Source of the DNA: JAMDCX01 sp049977145
GTDB lineage: Bacteria > Planctomycetota > Phycisphaerae > WQYP01
Direction: 5' to 3'
Length of the DNA: 64,000 nucleotides
Assembly: GCA_049977145.1 (NCBI GenBank)
Contig: JBMFGW010000002.1
Coordinates: 14,812-78,811, forward strand
A program made the position numbers and the translations under genes. This document shows, in pieces, positions 46,018-55,331 of the stretch. The first letter of the stretch is position 1, and each line of letters begins with the position of its first letter. The notes beneath the pieces are model-generated. The model was not told the DNA's origin and did not search any database. It saw only the letters and a list, made by a program, of their open reading frames with translations.

Positions 46018-46228
46018 TGATCAACCCGGTCGATGACCTGCGGCAATTTATTCGCACTTGGAGCGTTAATAATTTAGTGGAAGGGTATGGATTCTCGGGC
46101 TGGCAATGTGTCGGCATAGTTCCATTCCCGGTTATTTTTTGCCGCACGCTTTACTATTTTGACAGATTCGTTGAAACTAGTGGGTTGTTGAAAGTGTTGC
46201 GGAATGAAAACTTCTGGAGATCATGTTT

Positions 46229-47173
46229 ATGAATCGAACAATTAAACAAAAACTCATCACGACTACGTTGTTGGTTGGTCTGACCGGCGGACTGCTGGGC
46301 GTGACAGGTTGCGTTTCGGAAAATCAGTATCAGCGTTTACAGACTGCCTTTGATCAGGCCAAATCGCAACTGGCGGCCGATCAAAATGAACTGCTTCGTC
46401 TGCGCGGAGAAATTTCAACCTTGCAGCAGAAGTTGGCGGAAGATGAACAACTGCTCCACGCCCAGGGCGGCGGAACCGCAGCGCTGCAAAGTGAAATTGC
46501 CGCGCTCAAAGAACGGCTTGCTAAATTGCGTGGACAATATAATCGGCTCCTGGCGCTGGCGGGTGGCGCCCCGCAGTTGCCCGCATCCGTCAACAACGCC
46601 CTGGAGCGCCTGGCGGAACAATATCCCAACCTTCTGGAATATAATAAAAAATTGGGTCTGTTGCGTTTCAAGAGCGATCTGCTTTTCGCCCTCGGCAGTA
46701 CCGAAGTGCGGCCTGACGCGCAACGTGCCTTGTCCGAGTTTGCGCAAATTCTCAATATGCGGGGTATTTCGGATAATGAAATCCGCATCGTCGGCAACAC
46801 CGATGATGTTCCGATTCGGCGTAACCGTAATACCGTTATGAATCCCACCAACTGGTATCTTTCCACCAATCGTGCCATCTCGGTTATGTACATTCTCAAG
46901 CATGACGGTGTCATTGACCGCCGAATGCAGGTTGCCGGATGGGGTAAAACCCATCCGATTGCGCCTAACGCTCCCCATCATCGTGGCAACGCTTTGAACC
47001 GCCGGGTGGATATCTTTATTCTTCCGATCAAACTTAAATATAATCCGTATGTTCCGGCTTCCGAGCAGGTAGTTCCATCCGACAACGCCACCAATCTCGC
47101 CCCGGCACAAAGCGTGCCGAATATGACCGGCAATCCACCCATGACGGTACCAGTTCCTGCGGGAAGTAACTAA
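46229..47173 (+). CDS. OmpA-family lipoprotein with N-terminal coiled coil
   Basis: 314 residues. The signal sequence ends in the lipobox GVTGC (Cys at residue 28). A coiled coil of about 70 residues follows (LQTAFDQAKSQLAADQNELL, LRGEISTLQQKLAEDEQLL), then the OmpA C-terminal domain (FALGSTEVRPDAQRALSEFA, IRIVGNTDDVPIRR, LSTNRAISVMYIL, VAGWGKTHPI, NALNRRVDIFILP), which binds peptidoglycan diaminopimelate. It therefore tethers a membrane to the cell wall, similar in domain order to MotB-like or Pal-like proteins. ATG 46229 is nine bases from TGGAG; an ATG six bases earlier is only three bases from it. A short Pro/Val tail ends the protein. Confidence 0.88.
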   Translation: MNRTIKQKLITTTLLVGLTGGLLGVTGCVSENQYQRLQTAFDQAKSQLAADQNELLRLRGEISTLQQKLAEDEQLLHAQGGGTAALQSEIAALKERLAKLRGQYNRLLALAGGAPQLPASVNNALERLAEQYPNLLEYNKKLGLLRFKSDLLFALGSTEVRPDAQRALSEFAQILNMRGISDNEIRIVGNTDDVPIRRNRNTVMNPTNWYLSTNRAISVMYILKHDGVIDRRMQVAGWGKTHPIAPNAPHHRGNALNRRVDIFILPIKLKYNPYVPASEQVVPSDNATNLAPAQSVPNMTGNPPMTVPVPAGSN

Positions 47174-47399
47174 ACGGTCGTGGTAATTTTCGGGTAACTA
47201 TGCGCGGTGGCGCAACGGCGGCTGGCCTTTTGGGGTAGCAACCTGATAATGTGGCGACGCTTGATTCCACGACGGTTCAGGTGCTTTGGTAGCCGTTCGC
47301 GGCGGTACCGCTCCCTTACGGCCGCGGCTCTGTCTGTCACCGTGCGCACACCGGCTGCGGTACGGCTTTTTCGGAGCGGAAATATGGAGCTACTTGTCA

Positions 47400-48113
47400 A
47401 TGAGCCAATCCGAAGTTGAAATTCCGGCTTTGTGGCGACATCCAGCGCCAGTACATTTTGATTCCCAATGGCCACGGTGGGCTAAATTTCTTGTGGTCTT
47501 CATGGCCATGGCAATAGCGTTTGTCATCGACAAGCCTGTGGCGCACTGGGCGCTGGGAAATCCGATTACTTTCAAATCCGATATCAATCTTGAAATGATC
47601 ATGCTCATGCAGTGGGGACAATGGACCTGCTCCGTGTTGGTGATTCTGGCCGTGGCGCTGTTGGATAAAAAAGGGCGACGGCGGGCCATCGCGTTGGCCA
47701 TTGGATGCCTCAGCGCGGTGGCGCTGTGTTATCTGACGAAAGGTTTGTGTGGTCGCGCCAGGCCATGGATTCTCACGGAGGGGAAATATGGGTTCTATGG
47801 GCCGGCGTACGGGTTCGCTTCGGCGGCATATCAATCATTTCCCAGCGCGCATACCAGCGGAGCGTTTGCCCTGGCGGCGGGATTATCATGGTTTTATCCG
47901 CGCGGACGGGCGCTATTTTATGGTTTGGCGCTGGATGTGGCATTTCAGCGGGTGTTCCGGCATGATCACTATCCCTCGGACGTGATTGCCGGTGGATTGC
48001 TGGCGGTCACAATTGTCCGCAGTGTGCTGGCCAAGAGTTGGCCGGGGCGATTCATCGCCGCTCTGCCGAAACCATGGCAGCGCTGGATTTTCACGGCCAA
48101 TAATGTGGAATAA
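47400..48113 (+). CDS. PAP2-family membrane phosphatase
   Basis: 237 residues with about six membrane helices. The three PAP2 motifs are complete: KGLCGRARP, PSAHTSG and the long RVFRHDHYPSDV with the catalytic His pair. Such enzymes dephosphorylate lipid phosphates, for instance undecaprenyl diphosphate or phosphatidate. I use the ATG at 47400, with GGAG ten bases upstream, since the longer frame's first 38 residues are not membrane-like and overlap the region after the OmpA gene. It converges on transketolase with a nine-base gap. Confidence 0.87.
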   Translation: MSQSEVEIPALWRHPAPVHFDSQWPRWAKFLVVFMAMAIAFVIDKPVAHWALGNPITFKSDINLEMIMLMQWGQWTCSVLVILAVALLDKKGRRRAIALAIGCLSAVALCYLTKGLCGRARPWILTEGKYGFYGPAYGFASAAYQSFPSAHTSGAFALAAGLSWFYPRGRALFYGLALDVAFQRVFRHDHYPSDVIAGGLLAVTIVRSVLAKSWPGRFIAALPKPWQRWIFTANNVE

Positions 48114-48122
48114 TAGCACACT

Positions 48123-49994
48123 TCAAGCCAACTTTTTCGCCGCCGCGATGATGGCTGCGGCATCAATACCGGCGGCGGCCATAAGTTCCGCCGGGGTTCC
48201 CGATCCTGGCATCCGCTGGACCGCGAGCTTGACTACCGTGGGGTGCGAAGCTCGGGATTGTGCAAAGGCTTCCAGCACCGCATCCCCCAAGCCACCGGCA
48301 ATCCAATGATCTTCCGCCACAATAATTTTGTTGCCGGCCTCATCGGCCGCCTGGTGCAAGGCCTGCACGTCCACCGGTTTGACGGAATATAAATCAATAA
48401 GCCGCGCATGGATTCCCTCCCGGGCCAGCACGTCGCAGGCCTTCATAGCCTCATGTACCGTAATACCAGCGGCCACGATGCTGAGCTTGTCCTGCAGGGA
48501 TTGACGCACTACGCGGCTACCGCCAATTTTGAATTCTTCTTCCGGCCCATAAATTACCGGCAGTTTTTCCCGCGTCGTGCGTAGGTACGAAATTCCGGAT
48601 TGTCGGCACATCAATGCCGTAAGCTTGGCGGTTTGATTGGCGTCGCAGGGATACAATACCGTGCTGCCAAACACCGCCCGCATCATGGCAATATCTTCCA
48701 ACGCCATTTGTGATGGTCCGTCCGCCCCAATGCTCACGCCGGCGTGGGAGCCAATTAACCGTATGGTCGCATTGGAAATGGCGCCCATACGGATCTGGTC
48801 GTAGGCCCGCGTTAAAAATGCCGCAAACGTTGAAGCAAACGCCTTTTTTCCCAACACACCAAAACCTGTGGCGGCGGAAACCATCAATTGCTCGGAAATA
48901 AACATCTCAAAAAATCGCTGCGGGTGCGCTTTTTTGAATTCATCGGCATAGGTGGAGTTTGATACTTCCGCATCCAGAACAATCACATCCAGATCATGCC
49001 TGCCGATCGCGGCGATAGCGTCGCCGTAAGCTTTGCGTGCCGCTTCTTTAGATCCCAAGATATAAGTGGGAAGTTTTAATGGTAAGGCGACGCCGTCCCG
49101 TGCGGGCTTTTTATTTTCCGGTTTGGCAACGTTATAGACCTGATTGGTTGGTGCCCCCAATTCCGCCAGCGCCTTGTTTTCCTCTTCTGCGGAAAGGGCT
49201 TTGCCATGCCAGTTTTCTTGGTTGGCAAGGAACGAAACACCATGGCCTTTTTCCGTCTTGGCGATCAGGCAGGTTGGCCGGTCCGTTTGCGTTAAAGCCT
49301 CTTTATAGGCCGCCTGGATGGCCGGGATGTCATGCCCATTGAGTTCAATGGCATGCCAGCCGAAAGCCCGTATCCGTGCCGCATACGTCGCACTGTTCCA
49401 GCCCAGATCGGTTTCACCTCTCTGACCCAGGCGGTTCATATCAAGTATCGCAATGATGTTATTAAGTTTGTAATACGAGGCCTTATCGAACGCCTCCCAC
49501 ACGGAACCTTCCGCCAATTCACTGTCCCCCAACAACACCCATACGCGATAAGGCAATTTATCGACATATTTTCCGTTTAACGCCATACCCACGGCATTGG
49601 CAATTCCCTGCCCCAGTGAACCGGTGGCCACATCCACCCATTTAAGTACATGCGGATTGGGATGCCCCTGCAAAATACTGCCCATTTTGCGTAAACGCAA
49701 AAGTTCCGCATCACTGATCACCCCCGCCGCTTTGTACATGGAATACAGCAGCGGGCACGCATGACCTTTGGAAAAAATCACCCGATCATTATTGGGATCA
49801 TGGGGCTTGTTCCAGTCATAACGCAGGTGCTCTACCAGCAGCACAGCCATAAGATCTGCCGCGGACATTGATGAGGTCGGGTGGCCTGAACCGGCGGCGG
49901 TTGTACAGCGGATGGAATCTATTCGCAGTTGCATTCCCAGCGCTTTAAGCGTTTCGATGGATAATGCCGCGATAGGAGCGGGGGTTGGCGTCAT
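48123..49994 (-). CDS. tkt: Transketolase, short animal-like type
   Basis: 623 residues. It moves two-carbon units between sugar phosphates in the pentose phosphate pathway, with thiamine diphosphate. The pyrophosphate-binding and acidic motifs are present (TTAAGSGHPTSSMSAADLMA, FSKGHACPLLY, VATGSLGQG, LLGDSELAEGSVWEAFDKAS, LDMNRLGQRGETDL). The length and these motifs resemble vertebrate transketolases (about 620 residues) more than the 660-residue bacterial TktA. The ATG at 49994 has GAGGAAC upstream; a much longer frame reaches to 50375 but lacks a ribosome site and is not TK-like. Divergent from the large kinase-like gene at 50320. Confidence 0.95.
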   Translation of the reverse strand: MTPTPAPIAALSIETLKALGMQLRIDSIRCTTAAGSGHPTSSMSAADLMAVLLVEHLRYDWNKPHDPNNDRVIFSKGHACPLLYSMYKAAGVISDAELLRLRKMGSILQGHPNPHVLKWVDVATGSLGQGIANAVGMALNGKYVDKLPYRVWVLLGDSELAEGSVWEAFDKASYYKLNNIIAILDMNRLGQRGETDLGWNSATYAARIRAFGWHAIELNGHDIPAIQAAYKEALTQTDRPTCLIAKTEKGHGVSFLANQENWHGKALSAEEENKALAELGAPTNQVYNVAKPENKKPARDGVALPLKLPTYILGSKEAARKAYGDAIAAIGRHDLDVIVLDAEVSNSTYADEFKKAHPQRFFEMFISEQLMVSAATGFGVLGKKAFASTFAAFLTRAYDQIRMGAISNATIRLIGSHAGVSIGADGPSQMALEDIAMMRAVFGSTVLYPCDANQTAKLTALMCRQSGISYLRTTREKLPVIYGPEEEFKIGGSRVVRQSLQDKLSIVAAGITVHEAMKACDVLAREGIHARLIDLYSVKPVDVQALHQAADEAGNKIIVAEDHWIAGGLGDAVLEAFAQSRASHPTVVKLAVQRMPGSGTPAELMAAAGIDAAAIIAAAKKLA

Positions 49995-50319
49995 TTTTTT
50001 GTTCCTCACAACCAAACAAGTTATTAATGTTACCAGAAAATCCCGTGGTCCGCCAAACGGGATACGGCCTATGTTCCGCCAATCATTGACCGCAGCCGCC
50101 AATTTTCGTGGGCCAGTACCGCGATAATCCTTTGCAGCCGCGTGGTCGTGGCCCAACGGCTTGCAGCAGAAATGACTTTCCTCCGCGCCCAGGTATGACT
50201 GCCTCCGCAATGGCGGATCATGGCTACCGCTTGCCAACCGGGCCTGAGGCCCACTATATTCACGGCATGGTAAAGAGGCGTACCCGATGGTTGCGGGGCG
50301 TTTAAAAGGCTGATTGCTT
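49995..50319. other. Divergent intergenic region between tkt and the PEPCK-like gene (325 bp)
   Basis: No gene seen. A tkt promoter candidate lies at 50027-50056. For the rightward gene only the AAAAGG ribosome site close to 50305-50309 is convincing. Confidence 0.45.
50027..50056 (-). promoter_or_regulatory. Candidate sigma70-type promoter of tkt
   Basis: Minus-strand TTGGCG (50056-50051), 18-base spacer, TAACAT (50032-50027). Transcription would begin near 50020, 26 bases before the ATG, with GAGGAAC inside the leader. Confidence 0.35.
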
Positions 50320-53300
50320 ATGACTGTTGGTACAAAATTGCATCCTAATATGTTTCCCTCTTCGCAGCGGGCCAATCTCGCCGGCTATATCCGTCTGCGG
50401 CTCAAGGCGCTGGGGCTGGCCTCGATCAATGAAGATCAACAGGATGGGGCACTGGATGAATTCGCCACGGAGCTCCTGGCTAACGTTCGGCAACAAAACC
50501 GTTTGCTGAGGAATTATCGGGTACCGGTGGATCAGCGCATTGAAGGGTTTCTCAACGGATTGCTGGGACCGTTACCCCAGCCGTTGCGGCTGCCCGCCGT
50601 CACTTTCGGGCTTAGCAGCCCCGGCGTCGGAAGGGAACTGTCGCTGCCGCGTTACGGCGATCATATTGAGAGCGCTTACGTTTCCAGCTACCGTGTGCGT
50701 AATGGCGTGCTGCACAATCCACGTAGTGATCGCCGCACCACCAAAGGCACTTTCCATATCGCCGATTGTGGGTTGCCGGTTCCGGCGGATAAAATTGCTG
50801 TTCCGCCCCTGGTTTTTGCCGCCCTGTTTCAACAAGCGCTCAATCCGCCGGCAAAAGTTCTGGCGCTGCCGTACACCGCCGACATGCCCAATACGGTAGA
50901 AGTGTTCTGTTCACTGCTGCTGCGTCCCATCGTTGTGCCAGAAATTCCCGGCGTAAGTACGGAAAAAACCATGGAAATCCATTGTTTTGCCCCCGGCAGC
51001 CTGGTGAGTAATCTGGATTTTCTGGAATCCATCTTTGGTAACGCCGGTGATCCGGCTTTGCCGGAAAACGATGCGGCTCTCGACGTTGAACATTGGACCG
51101 GCCAAACCGGCTGCATCATTCTGGCCCCGCATCTCACGCAATGTACCAAAAAACAGTTGGGCCTGCCCCATTGGGATCAAGCCAGTGCTCGGCAGAAACG
51201 CGACGGCATGTGCTGGAAAACCGAGGATGAACATTATAATAATGGTTCGGCTTTTAAACTCACCTGTCGCAGCGCCGCCGGGGTCATGGTAACCCTCATC
51301 GCCGACAATTATTTCGGCTACTGCAAAAAGGAAGTCAAAACGCAGATCAGCTTTGCCGCCAATCTGCTGGGTAATGCGGAAGAAGAACATTCCGGCGGTG
51401 CGGTGGCCTTCGCCAGTTACAGCTTGGGTACGGAATATACCCACCGCGAAAAATACTGGAATGGCAGAACATTTGAGGATGTGGCCAAAGACTACGGGGC
51501 TATCATGACGATCATGCCGGAAGGCTACGGCATCGACAAAAACTGGCCGGAAATCATCTACCTGCCACACGAAGTTCACATGGATTTATACAATCTGTCC
51601 ATCACCTGGAAAAAAGATGGCGCGGAGCATCGCCTTCCACTACTGGCGGATAAAATATACTTCACCCCATCCGGAGAAAAACTGTTTCTCCATAAGCATC
51701 CCGGATCGGGGCGATTCCGGATAGTGCTTACCGTTGCCGAAGGAACCTTCTGCCACAAGCCCTGCACCGTCAGCGGCGGCGGCAAAAGCGAAATCAGTAA
51801 AAGCCTGGCGGACTACATGATCTACGGGCCGATTTACATCAATAATCTGGAAGCGGATCTCAAAGAGGTGGAGGTGATTCTCAAGAAAGATCATGCCGTC
51901 CGATGGAAACCCGGCAGTGCGCCACACGACTATTCGGTCACACCCAGCCGCCCTATTCTCAGCCCGCAACGCTCCCTGGGAAGTGTCATTAAACTCTTGA
52001 CGCCCTCAGCCGATTATACCGATGAATACAACCATTGGTTGACCTCCATCCCGGCTAACATTCTGGCTTTGGTTTTCCTCATCAAGCGGCTCTACAAACC
52101 CGAGTGGGGCAACCAGTGGCGGAGCCACTTTTCAGTTGACATTATCAACGGCGAACCGGGCCATGAATTGAAAATGGATGACCGTAAAGCTGCGGGTACT
52201 TATTTGCGCATGGGGTTGTTGCCCAACGGAGCGTGGAATACGTTTAAAGTCCGGCAGGATTTTTCCCCGGCGGCCAAGGTTCAGATGGAAGATGACATCA
52301 CCGCCTCCACCGTTATTCCGGCCCGCCAGTTGCCGGTTCGGCTTAATTCCCCGCCGGGCGTCTCCGTGAAACTCACCAGCAACGCGGAAACGCGGTTGTT
52401 TCAACGTCCTGACGATGCGGTTTATCCGGGCTTGGATAAACAAACCGAAGTGGATTTCGCGCGGGATGACAATTTCCTATCCAACTATGAACCGCTCGAT
52501 ACCGCCGCCGTGACCCGGGTGGTTAATCGTATCACCGAATTTGACGCGTATACGGAACCGCTGAAGCGAATTTTGTTGCAAGCGGCCAACAGCGGTCGCG
52601 GGTATGTGGTGTCATCGGCGCATCCGCGTCTGGTGGCCGGCAAGCCCAGTAAAAATCCGCGCTATCTCCAGTATCGGCCTGATTTAGCGCATCCGCGGGA
52701 TACGTATCTGGCGCAAATGGGTGTTCGGCTGGCGCGGGCCTTGCCACTGCCTATGCCGATTGTATTTCCGGTGGATGCAGTTCTTATGGGGCGACGCAAC
52801 AATCCGCCGGATGAAAAAAATGGTATTCGCGCACTGGCGGTATATAACCCCATTCATTATCAGGAATTGCCCGAACTATTTATGGATGTTGTCTGCAGCC
52901 TTACCGGCGCCAGTCCATCCACCACTGGCGCCGGCAGCGAAGGGGCGTTGACCAAAGGACCATTTAACGCCTTGCTTACCACCGCCGATCTTAATGCCGC
53001 ATTGGTCGGTTACGCGTTGACCGAACTGGCGGGCTTTTCCACCGCCGCCGCTTATGTCGGCCCCCAACGCCGATTCGGGCATGATATCAGCCTGCTGATA
53101 CCGGAGCTCTGGTGTCGGCTTAACCCGGACGAACGGAATCCCGCATTTCTCATAGCCCACGGATATCTTGAAAAGCTGGAAGATTTTGAATACGAAGGTA
53201 AAACTATCCCGGCGAGTCGTCTGGGTTATCGCGTTACTCCCCGCTTTATGCGGACTTTTTTGGGACGCATTTTTGACAGCCCGGCCCGCGTTTTCAATGA

Positions 53301-53778
53301 AGCCGTTTTGAAACCTGAACTTCAGGGCATGGATGTGTTTGTTGATGGCGTGCTCAATATTGCCGAAGCGCAGCAGCGCGTGGCCATGCAGTATTTTGAG
53401 GATGGTTCCGTGCGACAGGCCTGCCCGCCGCTGCACGCACTTTTACACATCATGGCCTATGGCCATTTTGAGGGTAAAGATATCCGCCATCCCGATATTC
53501 GCCTTATGTTCACACGTGACCATATTCTTGCCAGCAACTGGTATAAACAACGCCTGATTGCAAAACAAAAGGTGGACATCGCTCTATGGAAACGCCATCA
53601 GGATTATCTCAAGGTCTATATTGATCAGACGCGCGGGGAAAGCGGGTTGGAACATTTACAGCTTTCCACGCGACTGGCCAACGCTGAAAGACAACTCGCC
53701 ATCGTCAGCCAACCCGATTATCTCACAACCCTTATAGGCACCATCGGCGTAGACCCATACCTGTTTGAGTCGGCGTGA
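50320..53778 (+). CDS. Very large probable PPi-type phosphoenolpyruvate carboxykinase
   Basis: 1152 residues, soluble. Size and several segments fit the PPi-dependent PEP carboxykinases described from Entamoeba and Propionibacterium, which interconvert oxaloacetate and PEP using pyrophosphate. A P-loop-like KPCTVSGGGKSEISKSL lies near residue 480-496; NYFGYCKKEVKTQISFAAN (about 329-347) resembles the Tyr/Lys metal-site region of PEP carboxykinases. Further blocks are FEDVAKDYGAIMTIMPEGYG, DYMIYGPIYINN and SLTGASPSTTGAGSEGAL. I rely on memory of the family, not a search. ATG 50320 follows AAAAGG; a TTG six bases earlier is less likely. folD follows after 12 bases. Confidence 0.6.
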   Translation: MTVGTKLHPNMFPSSQRANLAGYIRLRLKALGLASINEDQQDGALDEFATELLANVRQQNRLLRNYRVPVDQRIEGFLNGLLGPLPQPLRLPAVTFGLSSPGVGRELSLPRYGDHIESAYVSSYRVRNGVLHNPRSDRRTTKGTFHIADCGLPVPADKIAVPPLVFAALFQQALNPPAKVLALPYTADMPNTVEVFCSLLLRPIVVPEIPGVSTEKTMEIHCFAPGSLVSNLDFLESIFGNAGDPALPENDAALDVEHWTGQTGCIILAPHLTQCTKKQLGLPHWDQASARQKRDGMCWKTEDEHYNNGSAFKLTCRSAAGVMVTLIADNYFGYCKKEVKTQISFAANLLGNAEEEHSGGAVAFASYSLGTEYTHREKYWNGRTFEDVAKDYGAIMTIMPEGYGIDKNWPEIIYLPHEVHMDLYNLSITWKKDGAEHRLPLLADKIYFTPSGEKLFLHKHPGSGRFRIVLTVAEGTFCHKPCTVSGGGKSEISKSLADYMIYGPIYINNLEADLKEVEVILKKDHAVRWKPGSAPHDYSVTPSRPILSPQRSLGSVIKLLTPSADYTDEYNHWLTSIPANILALVFLIKRLYKPEWGNQWRSHFSVDIINGEPGHELKMDDRKAAGTYLRMGLLPNGAWNTFKVRQDFSPAAKVQMEDDITASTVIPARQLPVRLNSPPGVSVKLTSNAETRLFQRPDDAVYPGLDKQTEVDFARDDNFLSNYEPLDTAAVTRVVNRITEFDAYTEPLKRILLQAANSGRGYVVSSAHPRLVAGKPSKNPRYLQYRPDLAHPRDTYLAQMGVRLARALPLPMPIVFPVDAVLMGRRNNPPDEKNGIRALAVYNPIHYQELPELFMDVVCSLTGASPSTTGAGSEGALTKGPFNALLTTADLNAALVGYALTELAGFSTAAAYVGPQRRFGHDISLLIPELWCRLNPDERNPAFLIAHGYLEKLEDFEYEGKTIPASRLGYRVTPRFMRTFLGRIFDSPARVFNEAVLKPELQGMDVFVDGVLNIAEAQQRVAMQYFEDGSVRQACPPLHALLHIMAYGHFEGKDIRHPDIRLMFTRDHILASNWYKQRLIAKQKVDIALWKRHQDYLKVYIDQTRGESGLEHLQLSTRLANAERQLAIVSQPDYLTTLIGTIGVDPYLFESA

Positions 53779-53790
53779 GAGGGACTTGGC

Positions 53791-54681
53791 ATGACCGCTC
53801 GGATTATTGATGGCAAAGCACTGGCCGCCCAAATCCGGCAGCAGGTTGCCGCAGATGTGCTGGCGGTCAAAGTACAGCATTGTCCGGTACGGCTGGCGGC
53901 GATTCTGGTCGGCAGTTCTCCCGCCGCCCGGGTATATGCCGACAATCAGGCCCGCGCTTTCGCGCAGGCCGGGGTTGATTATCAACTCCATGAACTTTCG
54001 GAAGCTATTACCCAAACGCAGCTTGATGCAATCCTGGCCCAGTTGGCAAAAGACGCCTCCGTCACCGGAATCATGGTCCATTTGCCTTTGCCGCCCCAGC
54101 TCAATACCCAGCAGACACAATATCATATCGACGTATTAAAAGATGTTGAAGGTGTAAACCCCGCCAATATCGGCAATGTCCTGTACGGTCACCCGATCAT
54201 CGCGCCCTGCACCGCCTTGGCCGCCGTTGCTCTCATTGATACCACCGGCGTGCCGTTACCAGGCGCGGAAGTGACCGTGGTGGGGGCGAGCCGCATCGCC
54301 GGTCGTCCCACCGCATTATTGCTTACCGAACGCGGGGCCACCGTCACCGTATGCCACATTCACACTCGTGATCTGGCGTTGCATACCCGGCGTGCTGAAA
54401 TTTTAGTCGTGGCGGCGGGCAAACCGGGACTTATTGAGAAACAGCATGTTCGCCCCGGCGCGGTCATCATTGACATCGGCATTAATCGCATTGCCAGCAC
54501 GGATAGAAATGGCAAAACTGTATCGAAAACCGTGGGCGATATTGATTTTGCGGCGGTGGCGGAAGTCGCATCGTGGATAACCCCGGTTCCCGGCGGTGTC
54601 GGTCCGGTGACCGTCGCCATGCTCCTCAAAAATACTCTCCGCGCCGCCCGCCTCGTCAATGGATTGGACCAGCCATTCTGA
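53791..54681 (+). CDS. folD: FolD-family methylenetetrahydrofolate dehydrogenase with altered active site
   Basis: 296 residues, clearly FolD (IIDGKALAAQIRQQVAAD, VTGIMVHLPLPPQL, ITPVPGGVGPVTVAMLL). FolD normally oxidises methylene-THF and hydrolyses methenyl-THF. Four residues matter: Tyr, Lys, Gln and Asp (human 52, 56, 100, 125). Here Tyr is kept, but the Lys is Gln (VYADNQARA), the Gln is His (MVHLPLP) and the Asp is Glu (KDVEG). The NADP-phosphate residues are also changed: GRS is GAS and CHS is CHI. It may be an NAD-dependent dehydrogenase lacking cyclohydrolase activity. It lies 12 bases after the PEPCK-like gene. The fold is complete; activity is inference. Confidence 0.92.
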   Translation: MTARIIDGKALAAQIRQQVAADVLAVKVQHCPVRLAAILVGSSPAARVYADNQARAFAQAGVDYQLHELSEAITQTQLDAILAQLAKDASVTGIMVHLPLPPQLNTQQTQYHIDVLKDVEGVNPANIGNVLYGHPIIAPCTALAAVALIDTTGVPLPGAEVTVVGASRIAGRPTALLLTERGATVTVCHIHTRDLALHTRRAEILVVAAGKPGLIEKQHVRPGAVIIDIGINRIASTDRNGKTVSKTVGDIDFAAVAEVASWITPVPGGVGPVTVAMLLKNTLRAARLVNGLDQPF

Positions 54682-54725
54682 ACCGCCCCCCGACGACTTA
54701 TTGCATACATTGATGTCAAGTTCGC

Positions 54726-55133
54726 CTACAGCATTCCGGCGAACATTTCTTCCGTTGCCAGTACTGATGGACCACTGGTAAATAATCCATCAACGAAAAC
54801 ATATTTCGGATGGGCTTTCGGCATGAAGGCCAGCAGTCGCGCATGGCCGATACCGGTATTGTAAAAACAGTGCGGCGTCCCGGCGGGAATGCTCACCGTC
54901 GTGCCCGCGAACACCGGCTGCGGTTCCTGACCGACAAAAAGTGTGCCTTCGCCTTCCAGAAAGACGATTACCTGATCACAATCATGATAGTGTGGCGGAC
55001 AGTGCCCACAGGCTTCATACTGCCCCTCAATGACGGTACAACTATTGCAGTTGGTTGCCGAGGCCGTCAGTAACCGAATTTTTCCCATTCGCTGTTTTTG
55101 CTCCAATTCCTTGAAGTTTTCCTGCGCGTCCAT
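54726..55133 (-). CDS. Cupin-domain protein
   Basis: 135 residues, one cupin barrel. Motif 1 reads HCPPHYHDCDQVIVFLEGEG and motif 2 AGTTVSIPAGTPHCFYNTG, giving two His and a further His as metal ligands; the usual Glu of motif 1 is Gln. An N-terminal pair of Cys (CNSC) and another Cys cluster (CGHC, DCD) are unusual. The role could be a small-molecule isomerase, dioxygenase or sensor; I cannot tell. ATG 55133 has GGAGG five bases upstream and is preferred to the one 12 bases earlier. Confidence 0.8.
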   Translation of the reverse strand: MDAQENFKELEQKQRMGKIRLLTASATNCNSCTVIEGQYEACGHCPPHYHDCDQVIVFLEGEGTLFVGQEPQPVFAGTTVSIPAGTPHCFYNTGIGHARLLAFMPKAHPKYVFVDGLFTSGPSVLATEEMFAGML

Positions 55134-55331
55134 AAAGACCTCCATCTATAAGAGTAAACCGACATCAACTTCAACTGCAGCCCGGATCAGTACTAATTTC
55201 TGAACACCCCTTTTTGACCGGAGTTTCCAGACGGGCTGTTATTATTGTCGGCGTTATCCCGCCACAAGTTGAGGTTAAATCCATTGGGGTCTGGTTATAG
55301 GATGTTTCCACCCAATATGTTTCAATCCATT

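Noticed and set aside
46017..46232. 71-residue open frame after the HTH-membrane gene
   Set aside because: No ribosome site, odd composition, and it overlaps the leader and start of the OmpA lipoprotein gene; likely chance.
55145..55174. TTGAAG-N18-TATAGA promoter upstream of the cupin gene
   Set aside because: Predicted start would lie just after the GGAGG ribosome site, leaving it out of the mRNA.
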